The translations under genes and the position numbers were made by a program. A DNA stretch of 64,000 nucleotides from Archivesica marissinica (Eukaryota > Mollusca > Bivalvia > Venerida > Vesicomyidae): contig CM026393.1 in NCBI GenBank assembly GCA_014843695.1, forward strand, positions 8,682,740-8,746,739, read 5' to 3'. How positions within the stretch are numbered: position 1 is the stretch's first letter; every line of letters begins with the position of its first letter. Shown in pieces: positions 23,724 through 35,141 of this stretch. The notes beneath the pieces are model-generated. The model searched no databases and was not told the DNA's origin. It saw only the letters and a list, made by a program, of their open reading frames with translations.

Positions 23724-24497
23724 AGTTGCCGGGGATAGTGCAAGGATATATTTGTTGCCGGGGATAGTGCAAGGATATATTTGTTGCCAAGGATAGTGCA
23801 AGGATATATTTGTTGCCGGGGATAGTGCAAGGATATATTTGTTGCCAAGGATAGTGCAAGGATATATTTGTTGCCGGGGATAGTGCAAGGATATATTTGT
23901 TGCCAAGGATAGTGCAAGGATATATTTGTTGCCGGGGATAGTGCAAGGATATATTTGTTGCCAAGGATAGTGCAAGGATATATTTGTTGCCGGGGATAGT
24001 GCAAGGATATATTTGTTGCCAAGGATAGTGCAAGGATATATTTGTTGCCGGGGATAGTGCAAGGATATATTTGTTGCCAAGGATAGTGCAAGGATATATT
24101 TGTTGCCGGGGATAGTGCAAGGATATATTTGTTGCCAAGGATAGTGCAAGGATATATTTGTTGCCGGGGATAGTGCAAGGATATATTTGTTGCCAAGGAT
24201 AGTGCAAGGATATATTTGTTGCCGGGGATAGTGCAAGGATATATTTGTTGCCAAGGATAGTGCAAGGATATATTTGTTGCCGGGGATAGTGCAAGGATAT
24301 ATTTGTTGCCAAGGATAGTGCAAGGATATATTTGTTGCCGGGGATAGTGCAAGGATATATTTGTTGCCGGGGATAGTGCAAGGATATATTTGTTGCCGGG
24401 GATAGTGCAAGGATATATTTGTTGCCGGGGATAGTGCAAGGATATATTTGTTGCCAGGGATAGTGCAAGGATATATTTGTTGCCATTGATAGTGCAA
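23724..24497. repeat. Minisatellite, 29-bp unit organised as 58-bp dimers
   Basis: About 27 copies contain GGATAGTGCAAGGATATATT and TGTTGCC. GCCGGGG and GCCAAGG variants alternate strictly through the middle of the array, so the real repeat is a 58-bp dimer; the ends are monomeric. Confidence 0.97.
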
Positions 24498-24541
24498 GGA
24501 AATTGTACATGTGAATCTAATCATGAAGGCCTAAATCTTAC

Positions 24542-24609
24542 CCTTTTTGTAGAAACCACTGGTTTTTTCTTTCTTGGAGTTTCGTCATCTTCGGGTTGGT
24601 CCAAAAATG
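24542..24609 (-). CDS. Exon 7 of the coiled-coil gene
   Basis: The acceptor is GTTCTAG and the donor is AAAAGG|GTAAGA; 68 nt, phase 1 in and phase 0 out. It encodes AFLDQPEDDETPRKKKPVVS then TKR, a short charged hinge after the coiled coil. The basic RKKK run could be a nuclear signal or a linker; the sequence does not decide. Confidence 0.85.
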
Positions 24610-24699
24610 CTAGAACACAAAATGGAACAATGTTCTTCGAGATATGTTACATCATGAATCAAGTGCAGACTTGAGGCTGGTTCTGGTTCCATTGACAGT

Positions 24700-24935
24700 A
24701 TGTTAGTTTATACAAATTTAATTTAGCTGGATTGACAAACAAGTTCTTACAACATTAGTTTAATCGCTCTTGAGGTCTCATTCCTGGGGGAATCCATCGC
24801 CATGAGGGAGAGAGAAGAGGAAATGTGCAATTTAAGTGCCTTGCCTAAGGGCAAAAGCGTAACGGCTCCAGTTTGGTATGTAACTCTGGGCCTCTAAGAC
24901 CTGAAGCGAATGTACTACCACTGCGCTATCATAAC
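24700..24935 (-). repeat. SINE family A, uninterrupted copy
   Basis: On the minus strand: tRNA-like head GATAGCGCAGTGGTAGTACA, GCCCTTAGGCAAGGCACTTA, then TTTCCTCTTCTCTCTCCCTC, ATGGCGATGGATTC, and the tail AAGAGCGATTAAACTAATGT TGTAAGAACTTG. It is the reference for the array-bearing copies at 4053 and 32600. Confidence 0.85.
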
Positions 24936-25304
24936 TTTCACTGACTGTTAGTGTTAGTTCACATTTAGAAAAGCTCTGCTGAACTGAACTCTGGCCAACA
25001 TGGGCAATAGTAGACTGGCCTACGCTTAAAGCAACTATTGTACAAAGAAATCGATATACTAACATGTTTATAAATAAATATCAGAAAGACTTCAATCAGT
25101 GAAAGGAAGTATTATTTGTTTGTCCACTGTGAGTAATGTACCACTATATACTGTTTGATTACATTTCAATGTCTGTTACACCTGTCGTGCCGCTTCTAAG
25201 AAATTCTTTTCGCAAAAACAAATCAATTTGGTTCATTCAACTTTCATATTGATGTTGAAAGTAGGAACAATATGAACAGAAACAAGCAAATTGAGCTGGT
25301 AAAT

Positions 25305-25504
25305 ACAGGAAACATATCATAGTACAGGAAACATATCATATATACAGGAAACATACCATATATACAGGAAACATATCATATATACAGGAAACATACCATA
25401 TATACAGGAAACATATCATATATACAGGAAACATATCATATATACAGGAAACATACCATATATACAGGAAACATATCATATATACAGGAAACATACCATA
25501 GTAC
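25305..25504. repeat. Minisatellite, 20-bp unit, contains exon 6 donor
   Basis: Nine to ten copies of TATACAGGAAACATATCATA occur, alternating with ACATACCATA variants. The rightmost copy is the exon 6 end plus donor (minus CTATGGTATGTTTCCTGTA). Confidence 0.95.
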
Positions 25505-25572
25505 AGGTCATCATATCCTTTCTTGTATTTATTGAGAAATTCTATTTCATCTTTCTTGTCTCTTATTTCTGA
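25497..25572 (-). CDS. Exon 6 of the coiled-coil gene; donor shared with a minisatellite
   Basis: The acceptor is TATTTTCAG and the donor is TATG|GTATGT; 76 nt, phase 0 in and phase 1 out. It encodes SEIRDKKDEIEFLNKYKKGY then DDLYY, the end of the main coiled coil. The donor is the first of a run of 20-bp tandem units that repeat the same ATGGTATGTTTCC-like junction. Confidence 0.87.
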
Positions 25573-25604
25573 CTGAAAATAGAAATATTCCTTGACGAGA
25601 GTTA

Positions 25605-26132
25605 TTAAAGCGACACTACATCAGTGAAAACGCAAACTTATACAGAATGTAATTTCCTATTATATGGTATAATTTATTTCCCAATATTTGCCTCAAAAAC
25701 TGAGTATTTCAACTAATAAAAAAGCGACGTGTATGCGGTTTGTTGACATAACAAAATAATGTGAATAGGGTCAACATGCATGCGTAGTATCACCTGCGTA
25801 TCCCGAATAACAAGATTTATGGTTCAGATTTACCGTTATATCTCACACTTGTTGCCTAGGCATATTTATTTGTAGACTAATCTTAGTTAAATTTATTATC
25901 TCTAAGCGACAGCATAACGCGTTTAGTATTGTCTACAACGACAAAGAAATGTCAATTCAGGAGCAGGGATGACCGGTATATGATATTCTACATTCACTTT
26001 TGTAGACCACAAACACACTGTTTATTGATTCAATGTTAGTGTTCAAATGTATTCGGAAGAATTTGTAGTAGCAATTCATTTATACGTGAACAATGCATTT
26101 TTTGGGCTTTTTGCGATGTAATGTCGCTTTAA
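25605..26132. mobile_element. TIR element, family T (non-autonomous)
   Basis: The left end TTAAAGCGACACTACATC is inverted at the right end as GATGTAATGTCGCTTTAA. The roughly 528 bp between has no coding capacity. A related element lies at 28948-29548. Confidence 0.65.
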
Positions 26133-26157
26133 GAAAATTTATTGCATGAAAACAACT

Positions 26158-28641
26158 ACCTGAGACTGAAACAGATGTCATGCAACCGTATGATAGATCT
26201 GAGACTGTAACAGATGTCATGTAACCGTATGATAGATCTGAGACTGTAACAGATGTCATGCATCCGTATGATAGATCTGAGACTGTAACATATGTCATGC
26301 AACCGTATGATAGATCTGAGACTGTAACAGATGTCATGCATCCGTATGATAGATCTGAGACTGTAACATATGTCATGCAACCGTATGATAGATCTGAGAC
26401 TGTAACAGATGTCATGCAGCTATATGATAAATCTGAGACTTTAACAGATGTCATGCATCCGTATGATAGATCTGAGACTGTAACAGATGTCATGCAACTG
26501 TATGATAGATCTGAGACTGTAACAGATGTCATGCATCCGTATGATAGATCTGAGACTGTAACAGATGTCATGCAACCGTATGATAGATCTGAGACTGTAG
26601 CAGATGTCATGCAACCTTATGATAGATCTGAGACTGTAACAGATGTCATGCAGCTATATGATAGATCTGAGACTGAAACAGATGTCATGCAACCGTATGA
26701 TAGATCTGAGACTGTAACAGATGTCATGCAGCCGTATGATAGATCTGAGACTGTAACAGATGTCATGCAGCCATATGATAGATCTGAGACTGTAACAGAT
26801 GTCATGCAACCGTATGATAGATCTGAGACTGTAACAGATGTCATGCAACTATATGATAGATCTGAGACTGTAACAGATGTCATGCAGCTATATGATAGAT
26901 CTGAGACTGTAGCAGATGTCATGCAACCTTATGATAGATCTCAGACTGTAACAGATGTCATACAGCCGTATGATAGATCTGAGACTGTAACAGATGTCAT
27001 GCAGCCGTATGATAGATCTGAGACTGAAACAGATGTCATGCAACCGTATGATAGATCTGAGACTGTAACAGATGTCATGCAACTATATGATAGATCTGAG
27101 ACTGTAACAGATGTCATGCAGCTATATGATAGATCTGAGACTGTAACAGATGTCATGCAGCCATATGATAGATCTCAGACTGTAACAGAAGTCATACAGC
27201 CATATGATAGATCTCAGACTGTAACAGATGTCATACAGCCATATGATAGATCTGAGACTGTAACAGATGTCATACAACCTTATGATAGATCTGAGACTGT
27301 AACAGATGTCATACAGCCGTATGATAGATCTGAGACTGTAACAGATGTCATGCAGCCGTATGATAGATCTGAGACTGTAACAGATGTCATGCATCCGTAT
27401 GATAGATCTCAGACTGTAACAGATGTCATGCAGCCTTATGATAGATCTGAGACTGTAACAGATGTCATGCAGCCGTATGATAGATCTGAGACTGTAACAG
27501 ATGTCATGCAGCCGTATGATAGATCTGAGACTGTAACAGATGTCATGCAGCCGTATGATAGATCTCAGACTGTAACAGATGTCATACAGCCGTATGATAG
27601 ATCTGAGACTGTAACAGATGTCATGCAGCTATATGATAGATCTGAGACTGTAACAGATGTCATGCAGCCGTATGATAGATCTCAGACTGTAACAGATGTC
27701 ATGCAGCCGTATGATAGATCTCAGACTGTAACAGATGTCATGCAGCCGTATGATAGATCTGAGACTGTAACAGATGTCATGCAGCCATATGATAGATCTG
27801 AGACTGTAACAGATGTCATGCAGCCGTATGATAGATCTGAGACTGTAACAGATGTCATGCAGCCGTATGATAGATCTGAGACTGTAACAGATGTCATGCA
27901 GCCGTATGATAGATCTCAGACTGTAACAGATGTCATGCAGCCATATGATAGATCTGAGACTGTAACAGATGTCATGCAGCCGTATGATAGATCTGAGACT
28001 GTAACAGATGTCATGCAGCCGTATGATAGATCTGAGACTGTAACAGATGTCATGCAGCCGTATGATAGATCTGAGACTGTAACAGATGTCATGCAGCCGT
28101 ATGATAGATCTGAGACTGTAACAGATGTCATGCAGCTATATGATAGATCTGAGACTGTAACAGATGTCATGCAGCTATATGATAGATCTGAGACTGTAAC
28201 AGATGTCATGCAGCTGTATGATAGATCTGAGACTGTAACAGATGTCATGCAGCCGTATGATAGATCTGAGACTGTAACAGATGTCATGCAGCTATATGAT
28301 AGATCTGAGACTGTAACAGATGTCATGCAGCTATATGATAGATCTGAGACTGTAACAGATGTCATGCAGCCGTATGATAGATCTGAGACTGTAACAGATG
28401 TCATGCAGCCGTATGATAGATCTGAGACTGTAACAGATGTCATGCAGCCATATGATAGATCTGAGACTGTAACAGATGTCATGCAGCTATATGATAGATC
28501 TGAGACTGTAACAGATGTCATGCAGCCGTATGATAGATCTGAGACTGTAACAGATGTCATGCAGCCGTATGATAGATCTGAGACTGTAACAGATGTCATG
28601 CAGCTATATGATAGATCTGAGACTGTAACAGATGTCATGCA
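26158..28641. repeat. Minisatellite, 39-bp unit
   Basis: About 64 copies contain ATGATAGATCTGAGACTGTA and ACAGATGTCATGCAGCCGT. The unit is 13 codons and has no stop in one plus frame, giving an 808-codon open frame that I regard as non-coding. Confidence 0.98.
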
Positions 28642-28775
28642 GAAAGCTAAAGGCTTCTGTAAGAATTCTTTGGAACTGCATTGAGAAACTCGCAGCAACA
28701 TTGTTAAATAGCTTTAAATCCAGTAGTTTATTCATGTTCAGTGCTTAGTAAATGACAAGCCGTATATATACATAC

Positions 28776-28857
28776 ATGTAAATCATCAATATCTCCTTGC
28801 ATGATTTCCTGTTCTTTGTCTCTGCCGGCTTTCTCCTTGATCAAATCATTTTCTAAT
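28776..28857 (-). CDS. Exon 5 of the coiled-coil gene
   Basis: The acceptor is TACTTTCAG and the donor is ACAT|GTATGT; 82 nt, phase 2 in and phase 0 out. It continues the coiled coil (GLENDLIKEKAGRDKEQEIM). It lies between a 2.5-kb 39-bp array on the left and a TIR element on the right. Confidence 0.85.
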
Positions 28858-28947
28858 CTGAAAGTAATTTCATAAACGCTCGTATATACATTTCACCGTA
28901 TAATATTTTGATGTTACAGGTACTTTTTAAAACATGGTTTATAACTG

Positions 28948-29548
28948 TTTAAAGCAGAATTACATCGTACGAAATAAAAGATATTTGAAAAATTCAATTT
29001 GTACGTATGGGTAGCAATGCTGCTACACATTCTAACATTATACTTTGTATGCTTATGTTCATTTGGTAAACAGTGTTTTGTGATAAAACAAACTCGAAAC
29101 CGAAAGTAGGACTTTCCGCGTCGATCGGTCATGCACTTGTTTACAACCGGAACGCATCGTCCGCACTTGTTTGCATTCAGAATGCATCGTCCCCATTTGT
29201 CCTACGTTGTCTTTTTAAATTAAATTACTTGATATGTTGATTCATACCTCTGTTAGTCTTTAGGGACATTTCTACATCCCCGCAAGGTTTTCGACATTAG
29301 AGGAAGATAGATAGATAGTTTTCATGTTCAAAATATATACGTTGTTTTCTACATCCTCTGTTGTTTCACGCATGCGCGCTGTGCATGTTTACATTTCGTG
29401 TGTTGATAAACAAATTCGCGTATACGACGTTCAAATTTATTGGAATTTTATCGTTTCTGAGCGACTATTTCAATTTTTGTAAACACACACACATTAGTAT
29501 TTATATTTTACCCAAAACATCCTTTATTACGATGTAATGCTGCTTTAA
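28948..29548. mobile_element. TIR element, family T (non-autonomous)
   Basis: The left end TTTAAAGCAGAATTACATCG is inverted at the right end as CGATGTAATGCTGCTTTAA. It carries a SINE family E fragment (29266-29318) inside. Confidence 0.62.
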
Positions 29549-29770
29549 TAATACTCTAAGTTATAGGTTGTCATTTCTATCCATACTATACTGAAGTATT
29601 GAGTTCCCCAAATAAACGGATGTCGACCCGACACCGTTGCGATAGCTGTATTGAGCAGCAAAGTCACGTGATGAAGCTAAAACTGTCAACAAGAGTTTTT
29701 TTAAAGTTATTTTCACGACTTAAGAAAATAATAATATACGACAAGTTTAATCAACATTTTATACTGGCCA

Positions 29771-29893
29771 TTATATGTGGGATTTACGCCGAGCATAGGT
29801 TCCACCACTCTATATGTGGGATTTACGCCGAGCATAGGTTCCACCACTCTATATGTGGGATTTACGCCGAGCATAGGTTCCACCATTCTATGT
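29771..29893. repeat. Short tandem repeat, 39-bp unit, three copies
   Basis: Three near-identical copies contain ATATGTGGGATTTACGCCGA and GCATAGGTTCCACCA. This is a young small array. Confidence 0.95.
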
Positions 29894-30080
29894 ATGTATG
29901 TTCCATTAATGTCAAACCCATTGCAGGGAACTAGACATGTTTTCTTGAGCAGACTAAGGCGACCCAAGCATTTAGCCAGTACTAAGTAATGTGTGTGAGA
30001 TGCCTTGGTCAATGACACAACGTACGTGCCCTGATCGGGGGGGGGGGGCATGTTTGTGGAGGCTGGTCATTATTCTTTGT

Positions 30081-31135
30081 TTTGGAGGGTCATTGGGGGT
30101 CAATGTTCTATGTGAGACCAGGCCCCGAGGGTCATTGGGGGTCAATGTTCTATGTGAGACCAGGCCCCGAGGGTCATTGGGGGTCAATGTTCTATGTGAG
30201 ACCAGGCACCGAGGGTCATTGGGGGTCAATGTTCTATGTGAGACCAGGCCCCGAGGGTCATTGAGGGTCAATGTTCTATGTGAGACCAGGCCCCGAGGGT
30301 CATTGGGGGTCAATGTTCTATGTGAGACCAGGCCCGAGGGTCATTGGGGGTCAATGTTCTATGTGAGACCAGGCCCCGAGGGTCATTGGGGGTCAATGTT
30401 CTATGTGAGACCAGGCCCCGAGGGTCATTGGGGGTCAATGTTCTATGTGAGACCAGGCCCCGAGGGTCATTGGGGGTCAATGTTCTATGTGAGACCAGGC
30501 CCCGAGGGTCATTGGGGGTCAATGTTCTATGTGAGACCAGGCCCCGAGGGTCATTGGGGGTCAATGTTCTATGTGAGACCAGGCCCCAAGGGTCATTGGG
30601 GGTCAATATTCTATGTGAGACCAGGCCCCGAGGGTCATTGGGGGTCAATGTTTTATGTGAGACCAGGCCCCGAGGGTCATTGGGGGTCAATGTTCTATGT
30701 GAGACCAGGCCCCGAGGGTCATTGGGGTCAATGTTCTATGTGAGACCAGGCCCCGAGGGTCATTGGGGGTCAATGTTCTATGTGAGACCAGGCCCCGAGG
30801 GTCATTGGGGGTCAAATGTTCTATGTGAGACCAGGCCCCGAGGTTACACCCCCAGCCTAGAACTAATGTTCTATGTGAGACCAGGCCCCGAGGTTATACC
30901 TCCAGCCTAGAATTAATGTTCTATGTGAGACCAGGCCCCGAGGTTATACCGCCAGCCGAGAACTAATGTTCTATGTGAGACCAGGCCCCGAGGTTGTACC
31001 TCCAGCCTAGAACTAATGTTCTATGTGAGACCAGGCCCCGAGGTTACACCCCCAGCCTAGAACTAATGTTCTATGTGAGACCAGGCCCCTAGGTTGTACC
31101 GCCAGCCTAGAACTAATGTTCTATGTGAGACCAGG
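30081..31135. repeat. Composite minisatellite: 42-bp units then 50-bp units sharing a half
   Basis: From 30081 to 30838 about 18 copies contain GGGTCATTGGGGGTCAATGT. From 30839 to 31135 six copies replace that part with ACCTCCAGCCTAGAACTAAT. Both share TTCTATGTGAGACCAGGCCC. A G-run of ten sits at 30038-30047. Confidence 0.96.
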
Positions 31136-31164
31136 TCAAATTTAGAACGAGCAAGTATTGAAAA

Positions 31165-31757
31165 TTGTGAACATCTGGTGTATGTATGTCAAGTCCTTAG
31201 TGAACATCTGGTGCATATATGTCAAGTCCTTAGTGAACATCTGGTGCATATATGTCAAGTCCTTAGTGAACATCTGGTGCATATATGTCAAGTCCTTAGT
31301 GAACATCTGGTGCATATATGTCAAGTCCTTAGTGAACATCTGGTGCATATATGTCAAGTCCTTAGTGAACATCTGGTGCATATATGTCAAGTCCTTAGTG
31401 AACATCTGGTGCATATATGTCAAGTCCTTAGTGAACATCTGGTGCATATATGTCAAGTCTTTAGTCAACATCTGGTGCATGTAGGTCAAGTCCTTAGTGA
31501 ACATCTGGTGCATGTAGGTCAAGTCCTTAGTGAACATCTGGTGCATATATGTCAAGTCCTTAGTCAACATCTGGTGCATGTATGTCAAGTCTTTAGTCAA
31601 CATCTGGTGCATGTATGTCAAGTCTTTAGTCAACATCTGGTGCATGTATGTCAAGTCCTTAGTCAACATCTGGTGCATGTATGTCAAGTCTTTAGTCAAC
31701 ATCTGGTGCATGTATGTCAAGTCTTTAGTCAGCATCTGGTGTATGTATGTCAAGTAA
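31165..31757. repeat. Minisatellite, 33-bp unit
   Basis: Eighteen copies contain AACATCTGGTGCATATATGT and CAAGTCCTTAGTG. The right half carries a coordinated change to TTAGTCAACATC and GCATGTATG. Confidence 0.97.
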
Positions 31758-31809
31758 TTAGATATCTCTGTTAATAAGCATGCAGGCTAATTGATTAAAT
31801 TCAATATAC

Positions 31810-31944
31810 CCATCAATTCCATCCACTTTAGCTGCTAGGTTGATTTTCAGCTCTTCTATGATTTCATTAAGGTCATCTGCTTTCTGTTTAAGGTCAGCGC
31901 TGGCCTTCTGATTCTCCTCTAATTGCTTGTGTTTCTCAAACAAT
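31810..31944 (-). CDS. Exon 4 of the coiled-coil gene
   Basis: The acceptor is CTATTTCAG and the donor is GATGG|GTATAT; 135 nt, phase 2 to phase 2. It encodes the core of the coiled coil, starting RLFEKHKQLEENQKASA. Minisatellites lie on both sides: a 33-bp unit about 50 bp downstream and a 15/30-bp unit about 25 bp upstream. Confidence 0.88.
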
Positions 31945-31966
31945 CTGAAATAGGAGGTGACCATAT

Positions 31967-32500
31967 ACAATACTATGATCCATGACACCATGATCCATGA
32001 CCCACAACATAATGATCCCTGACACCATGATCCACACACATAATGATCCATGACACCATGATCCATGACACCAAGATCCACAACACAATGATCCCTGACA
32101 CCATGATCTCCGACACCATGATCCATGACACCATTAACTCCGACACCATGATACCATGATCCATGACACCATGATCTCTGACACCATGATCCATGACACC
32201 ATGATCTCCGACACCACGATACCATGATCCATGACACCATGATCTCCGACACCATGATACCACGATCCATGACACCATGATTTCTGACACCACGATCCAT
32301 GACACCATGATCTCCAACACCACGATACCATGATCCATGACACCATGATCTCCAACACCACAATACCTGACACCATGATCCACACACATAATGATCCATG
32401 ACACCATGATCCATGACACCATGAACTCCGACATCATGATCCATGACACCATGATCTCCGACACCATGATCTCCGACACCACGACCTCCGACCACATGGT
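31967..32500. repeat. Degenerate minisatellite, 15-bp base unit in about 30-bp dimers
   Basis: The base is CATGATCCATGACAC, paired with CATGATCTCCGACAC. Irregular higher-order order includes two related blocks with CCACACACATAATGATCC near 32030 and 32380. Confidence 0.93.
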
Positions 32501-32589
32501 GAATTCAAGCAATAAAACAACCTCCAATTTTGCATAATAAATAAATTTCGATGTTTTATTTCAATCATCTACAAAAATCATGATTAACA

Positions 32590-33445
32590 ATGATACACAT
32601 TTATCTTAGCTCGTTTGTGAAACAATTTCTTACAATATTAAATTAATCGTGCCAATGACCTCATTCTTGATTGAATCCATCGCCATGAGGGAGAGCGAAA
32701 AGGCAATGTAGATTTGCAAGTGTTACACAAGGACACCTCCACCGTGGTTTACACAAGGACACCTCCACCGTGGTTTACACAAGGACACCTCCACAGTGGT
32801 TTACACAAGGACACCTCCACCGTGGTTTACACAAGGACACCTCCACCATGGTTTACACAAGGACACCTCCACCGTGGTTTACACAAGGACACCTCCACCG
32901 TGGTTTACACAAGGACACCTCCACCATGGTTTCCACAAGGACACCTCCACCGTGGTTTACACCTCCACCGTGGTTTACACAAGGACACCTCCACCATGGT
33001 TTACACAAGGACACCTCCACCGTGGTTTACACAAGGACACCTCCACCGTGGTTTACACAAGGACACCTCCACCATGGTTTACACAAGGACACCTCCACCG
33101 TGGTTTACACAAGGACACCTCCACCGTGGTTTACACAAGGACACCTCCACCATGGTTTACACAAGGACACCCCCACTGTGGTTTACACAAGGACACCTCC
33201 ACCGTGGTTTACACAAGGACACCTCCACCGTGGTTTACACAAGGACACCTCCACTGTGGTTTACACAAGGACACCTCCACCGTGGTTTACACAAGGACAC
33301 CTCCACTGTGGTTTACACAAGGACACCTCCACCATGGTTTACACAAGGACACCTCCACTGTGGTTTACACAAGGACCTCTCCACCGTGGTTTTGGGGAGG
33401 TTCAAACTCACAACCTCTGGATTACAAAACAGACACTGTATCCGT
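32590..33445 (-). repeat. SINE family A copy with an internal tandem array
   Basis: On the minus strand the tRNA-like head (CCAGAGGTTGTGAGTTTGAA) begins near 33430. The body and tail resume at about 32715 (TTTTCGCTCTCCCTCATGGC, then GATTAATTTAATATTGTAAG). A 26-bp segment between them is expanded. Confidence 0.82.
32722..33390. repeat. Minisatellite, 26-bp unit, expanded inside the SINE
   Basis: About 25 copies contain CCTCCACCGTGGTTTACACA and AGGACA. On the minus strand the unit equals the SINE family A stretch after the tRNA head (compare CCACGGTGGTGGTGTCCCTA at 4100). Confidence 0.97.
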
Positions 33446-34850
33446 TACAAGACAGACACTGTATCCATTACAAGACAGACACTGCATCCATTACAAGACA
33501 GACACTGCATCCGTTACAAGACAGACACTGTATCCGTTACAAGACAGACACTGTATCTGTTACAAGACAGACACTGTATCCGTTACAAGACAGACACTGC
33601 ATCCGTTACAAGACAGACACTGTATCCGTTACAAGACAGACACTGCATCTGTTACAAGACAGACACTGTATCCATTACAAGACAGACACTGTATCCATTA
33701 CAAGACAGACACTGCATCTGCTACAAGACAGACACTGTATCCATTACAAGACAGACACTGTATCCATTACAAGACAGACACTGTATCTGTTACAAGACAG
33801 ACACTGTATCCATTACAAGACAGACACTCTATCCGTTACAAGACAGACACTGCATCTGTTACAAGACAGACACTGTATCCATTACAAGACAGACACTGTA
33901 TCCATTACAAGACAGACACTGTATTCGTTACAAGACAGACACTGCATCTGCTACAAGACAGACACTGTATCCATTACAAGACAGACACTGTATCCATTAC
34001 AAGACAGACACTGTATCCATTACAAGACAGACACTGTATCCGTTACAAGACAGACACTGCATCCGCTACAAGACAGACACTGTATCCGTTACAAGACAGA
34101 CACTGTATCCCTTACAAGACAGACACTGTATCCATTACAAGACAGACACTGCATCCGTTACAAGACAAACACTGCATCCCTTACAAGACATACACTGCAT
34201 CCGCTACAAGACAGACACTGTAACCGTTACAAGACAGACACTGTATCCATTACAAGACATACACTGTATCCGTTACAAGACAGACACTGCATCCGCTACA
34301 AGACAGACACTGCATCCATTACAAGACAGACACTGTATCCATTACAAGACAGACACTGTATCCGTTACAAGACAGACACTGTATCCATTACAAGACAGAC
34401 ACTGTATCCATTACAAGACAGACACTGTATCCGTTACAAGACAGACACTGTATCCATTACAAGACATACACTGCATCCGTTACAAGACAGACACTGTATC
34501 CATTACAAGACAGACACTGTATCCATTACAAGACAGACACTGTATCCGTTACAAGACATACACTGCATCCGCTACAAGACAGACACTGTATCCGTTACAA
34601 GACAGACACTGTATCCCTTACAAGACAGACACTGTATCCATTACAAGACAGACACTGCATCCATTACAAGACAAACACTGCATCCCTTACAAGACATACA
34701 CTGCATCCGCTACAAGACAGACACTGTAACCGTTACAAGACAGACACTGTATCCATTACAAGACAGACACTGTATCCATTACAAGACAGACACTGTCCGT
34801 TACAAGACAGACACTGTATCTGTTACAAGACAGACACTGCATCCGTTTCA
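33426..34850. repeat. Minisatellite, 23-bp unit, expanded from the SINE tRNA-like head
   Basis: About 62 copies of TACAAGACAGACACTGTATC plus CGT occur. On the minus strand GGATACAGTGTCTGTCTTGT resembles the family A head (GTGGATACAGTGACCAGCGT at 37017-36998). A block of 22 units is duplicated, with an ATACACTGCATCCGCTACAA variant near 34190 and 34696. Confidence 0.96.
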
Positions 34851-34944
34851 CGAGTGAAGCTCGAGTATTAATAATCGTAAGTAATTGACTACCAGTACTT
34901 GCATGCAGTAATCGTTAATTGAAAACGGCAATATAACTATAATT

Positions 34945-35127
34945 TAACCCATTTGATTCTGGATACCGTTCAAACAGTATTTGCAAAGAACATAGAGCCA
35001 GATAAGCCGCCTGATCAGGCTCTATGCTGTTCAGATGATCTTGCTAAGACACTTGGCTATGTAGCAAACAAAATAGATCTATGTTGTTTGCAAAAGCCTT
35101 TAAATGTATCCAGAATGAAATGGGTTA
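34945..35127. mobile_element. Hairpin MITE with terminal inverted repeats, family M
   Basis: The ends TAACCCATTTGATTCTGGAT and, inverted, ATCCAGAATGAAATGGGTTA form about 22-bp TIRs. Internal palindromes around GCCTGATCAGGC flank CATAGAGCCAGAT. A relative is at 41672-41885. It has no coding capacity. Confidence 0.75.
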
Positions 35128-35141
35128 ACAGACAACTTCCA

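Noticed and set aside
26140..26170. Possible 6-nt microexon (TTTCAG|TCTCAG|GTAG on the minus strand)
   Set aside because: It is an edge unit of the 39-bp array, and exons 5 and 6 already join in phase without it.
26258..28684. 808-codon open frame on the plus strand
   Set aside because: It is the 39-bp minisatellite read through: no stop in the unit, open frames on both strands, no non-repeat domain, and it lies within an intron of the minus-strand gene.
32714..34857. Overlapping 671-, 695- and 475-codon plus-strand frames
   Set aside because: They cross two unrelated minisatellites (26 and 23 bp) and the SINE head between them. There is no protein-like composition, and three frames are open at once.
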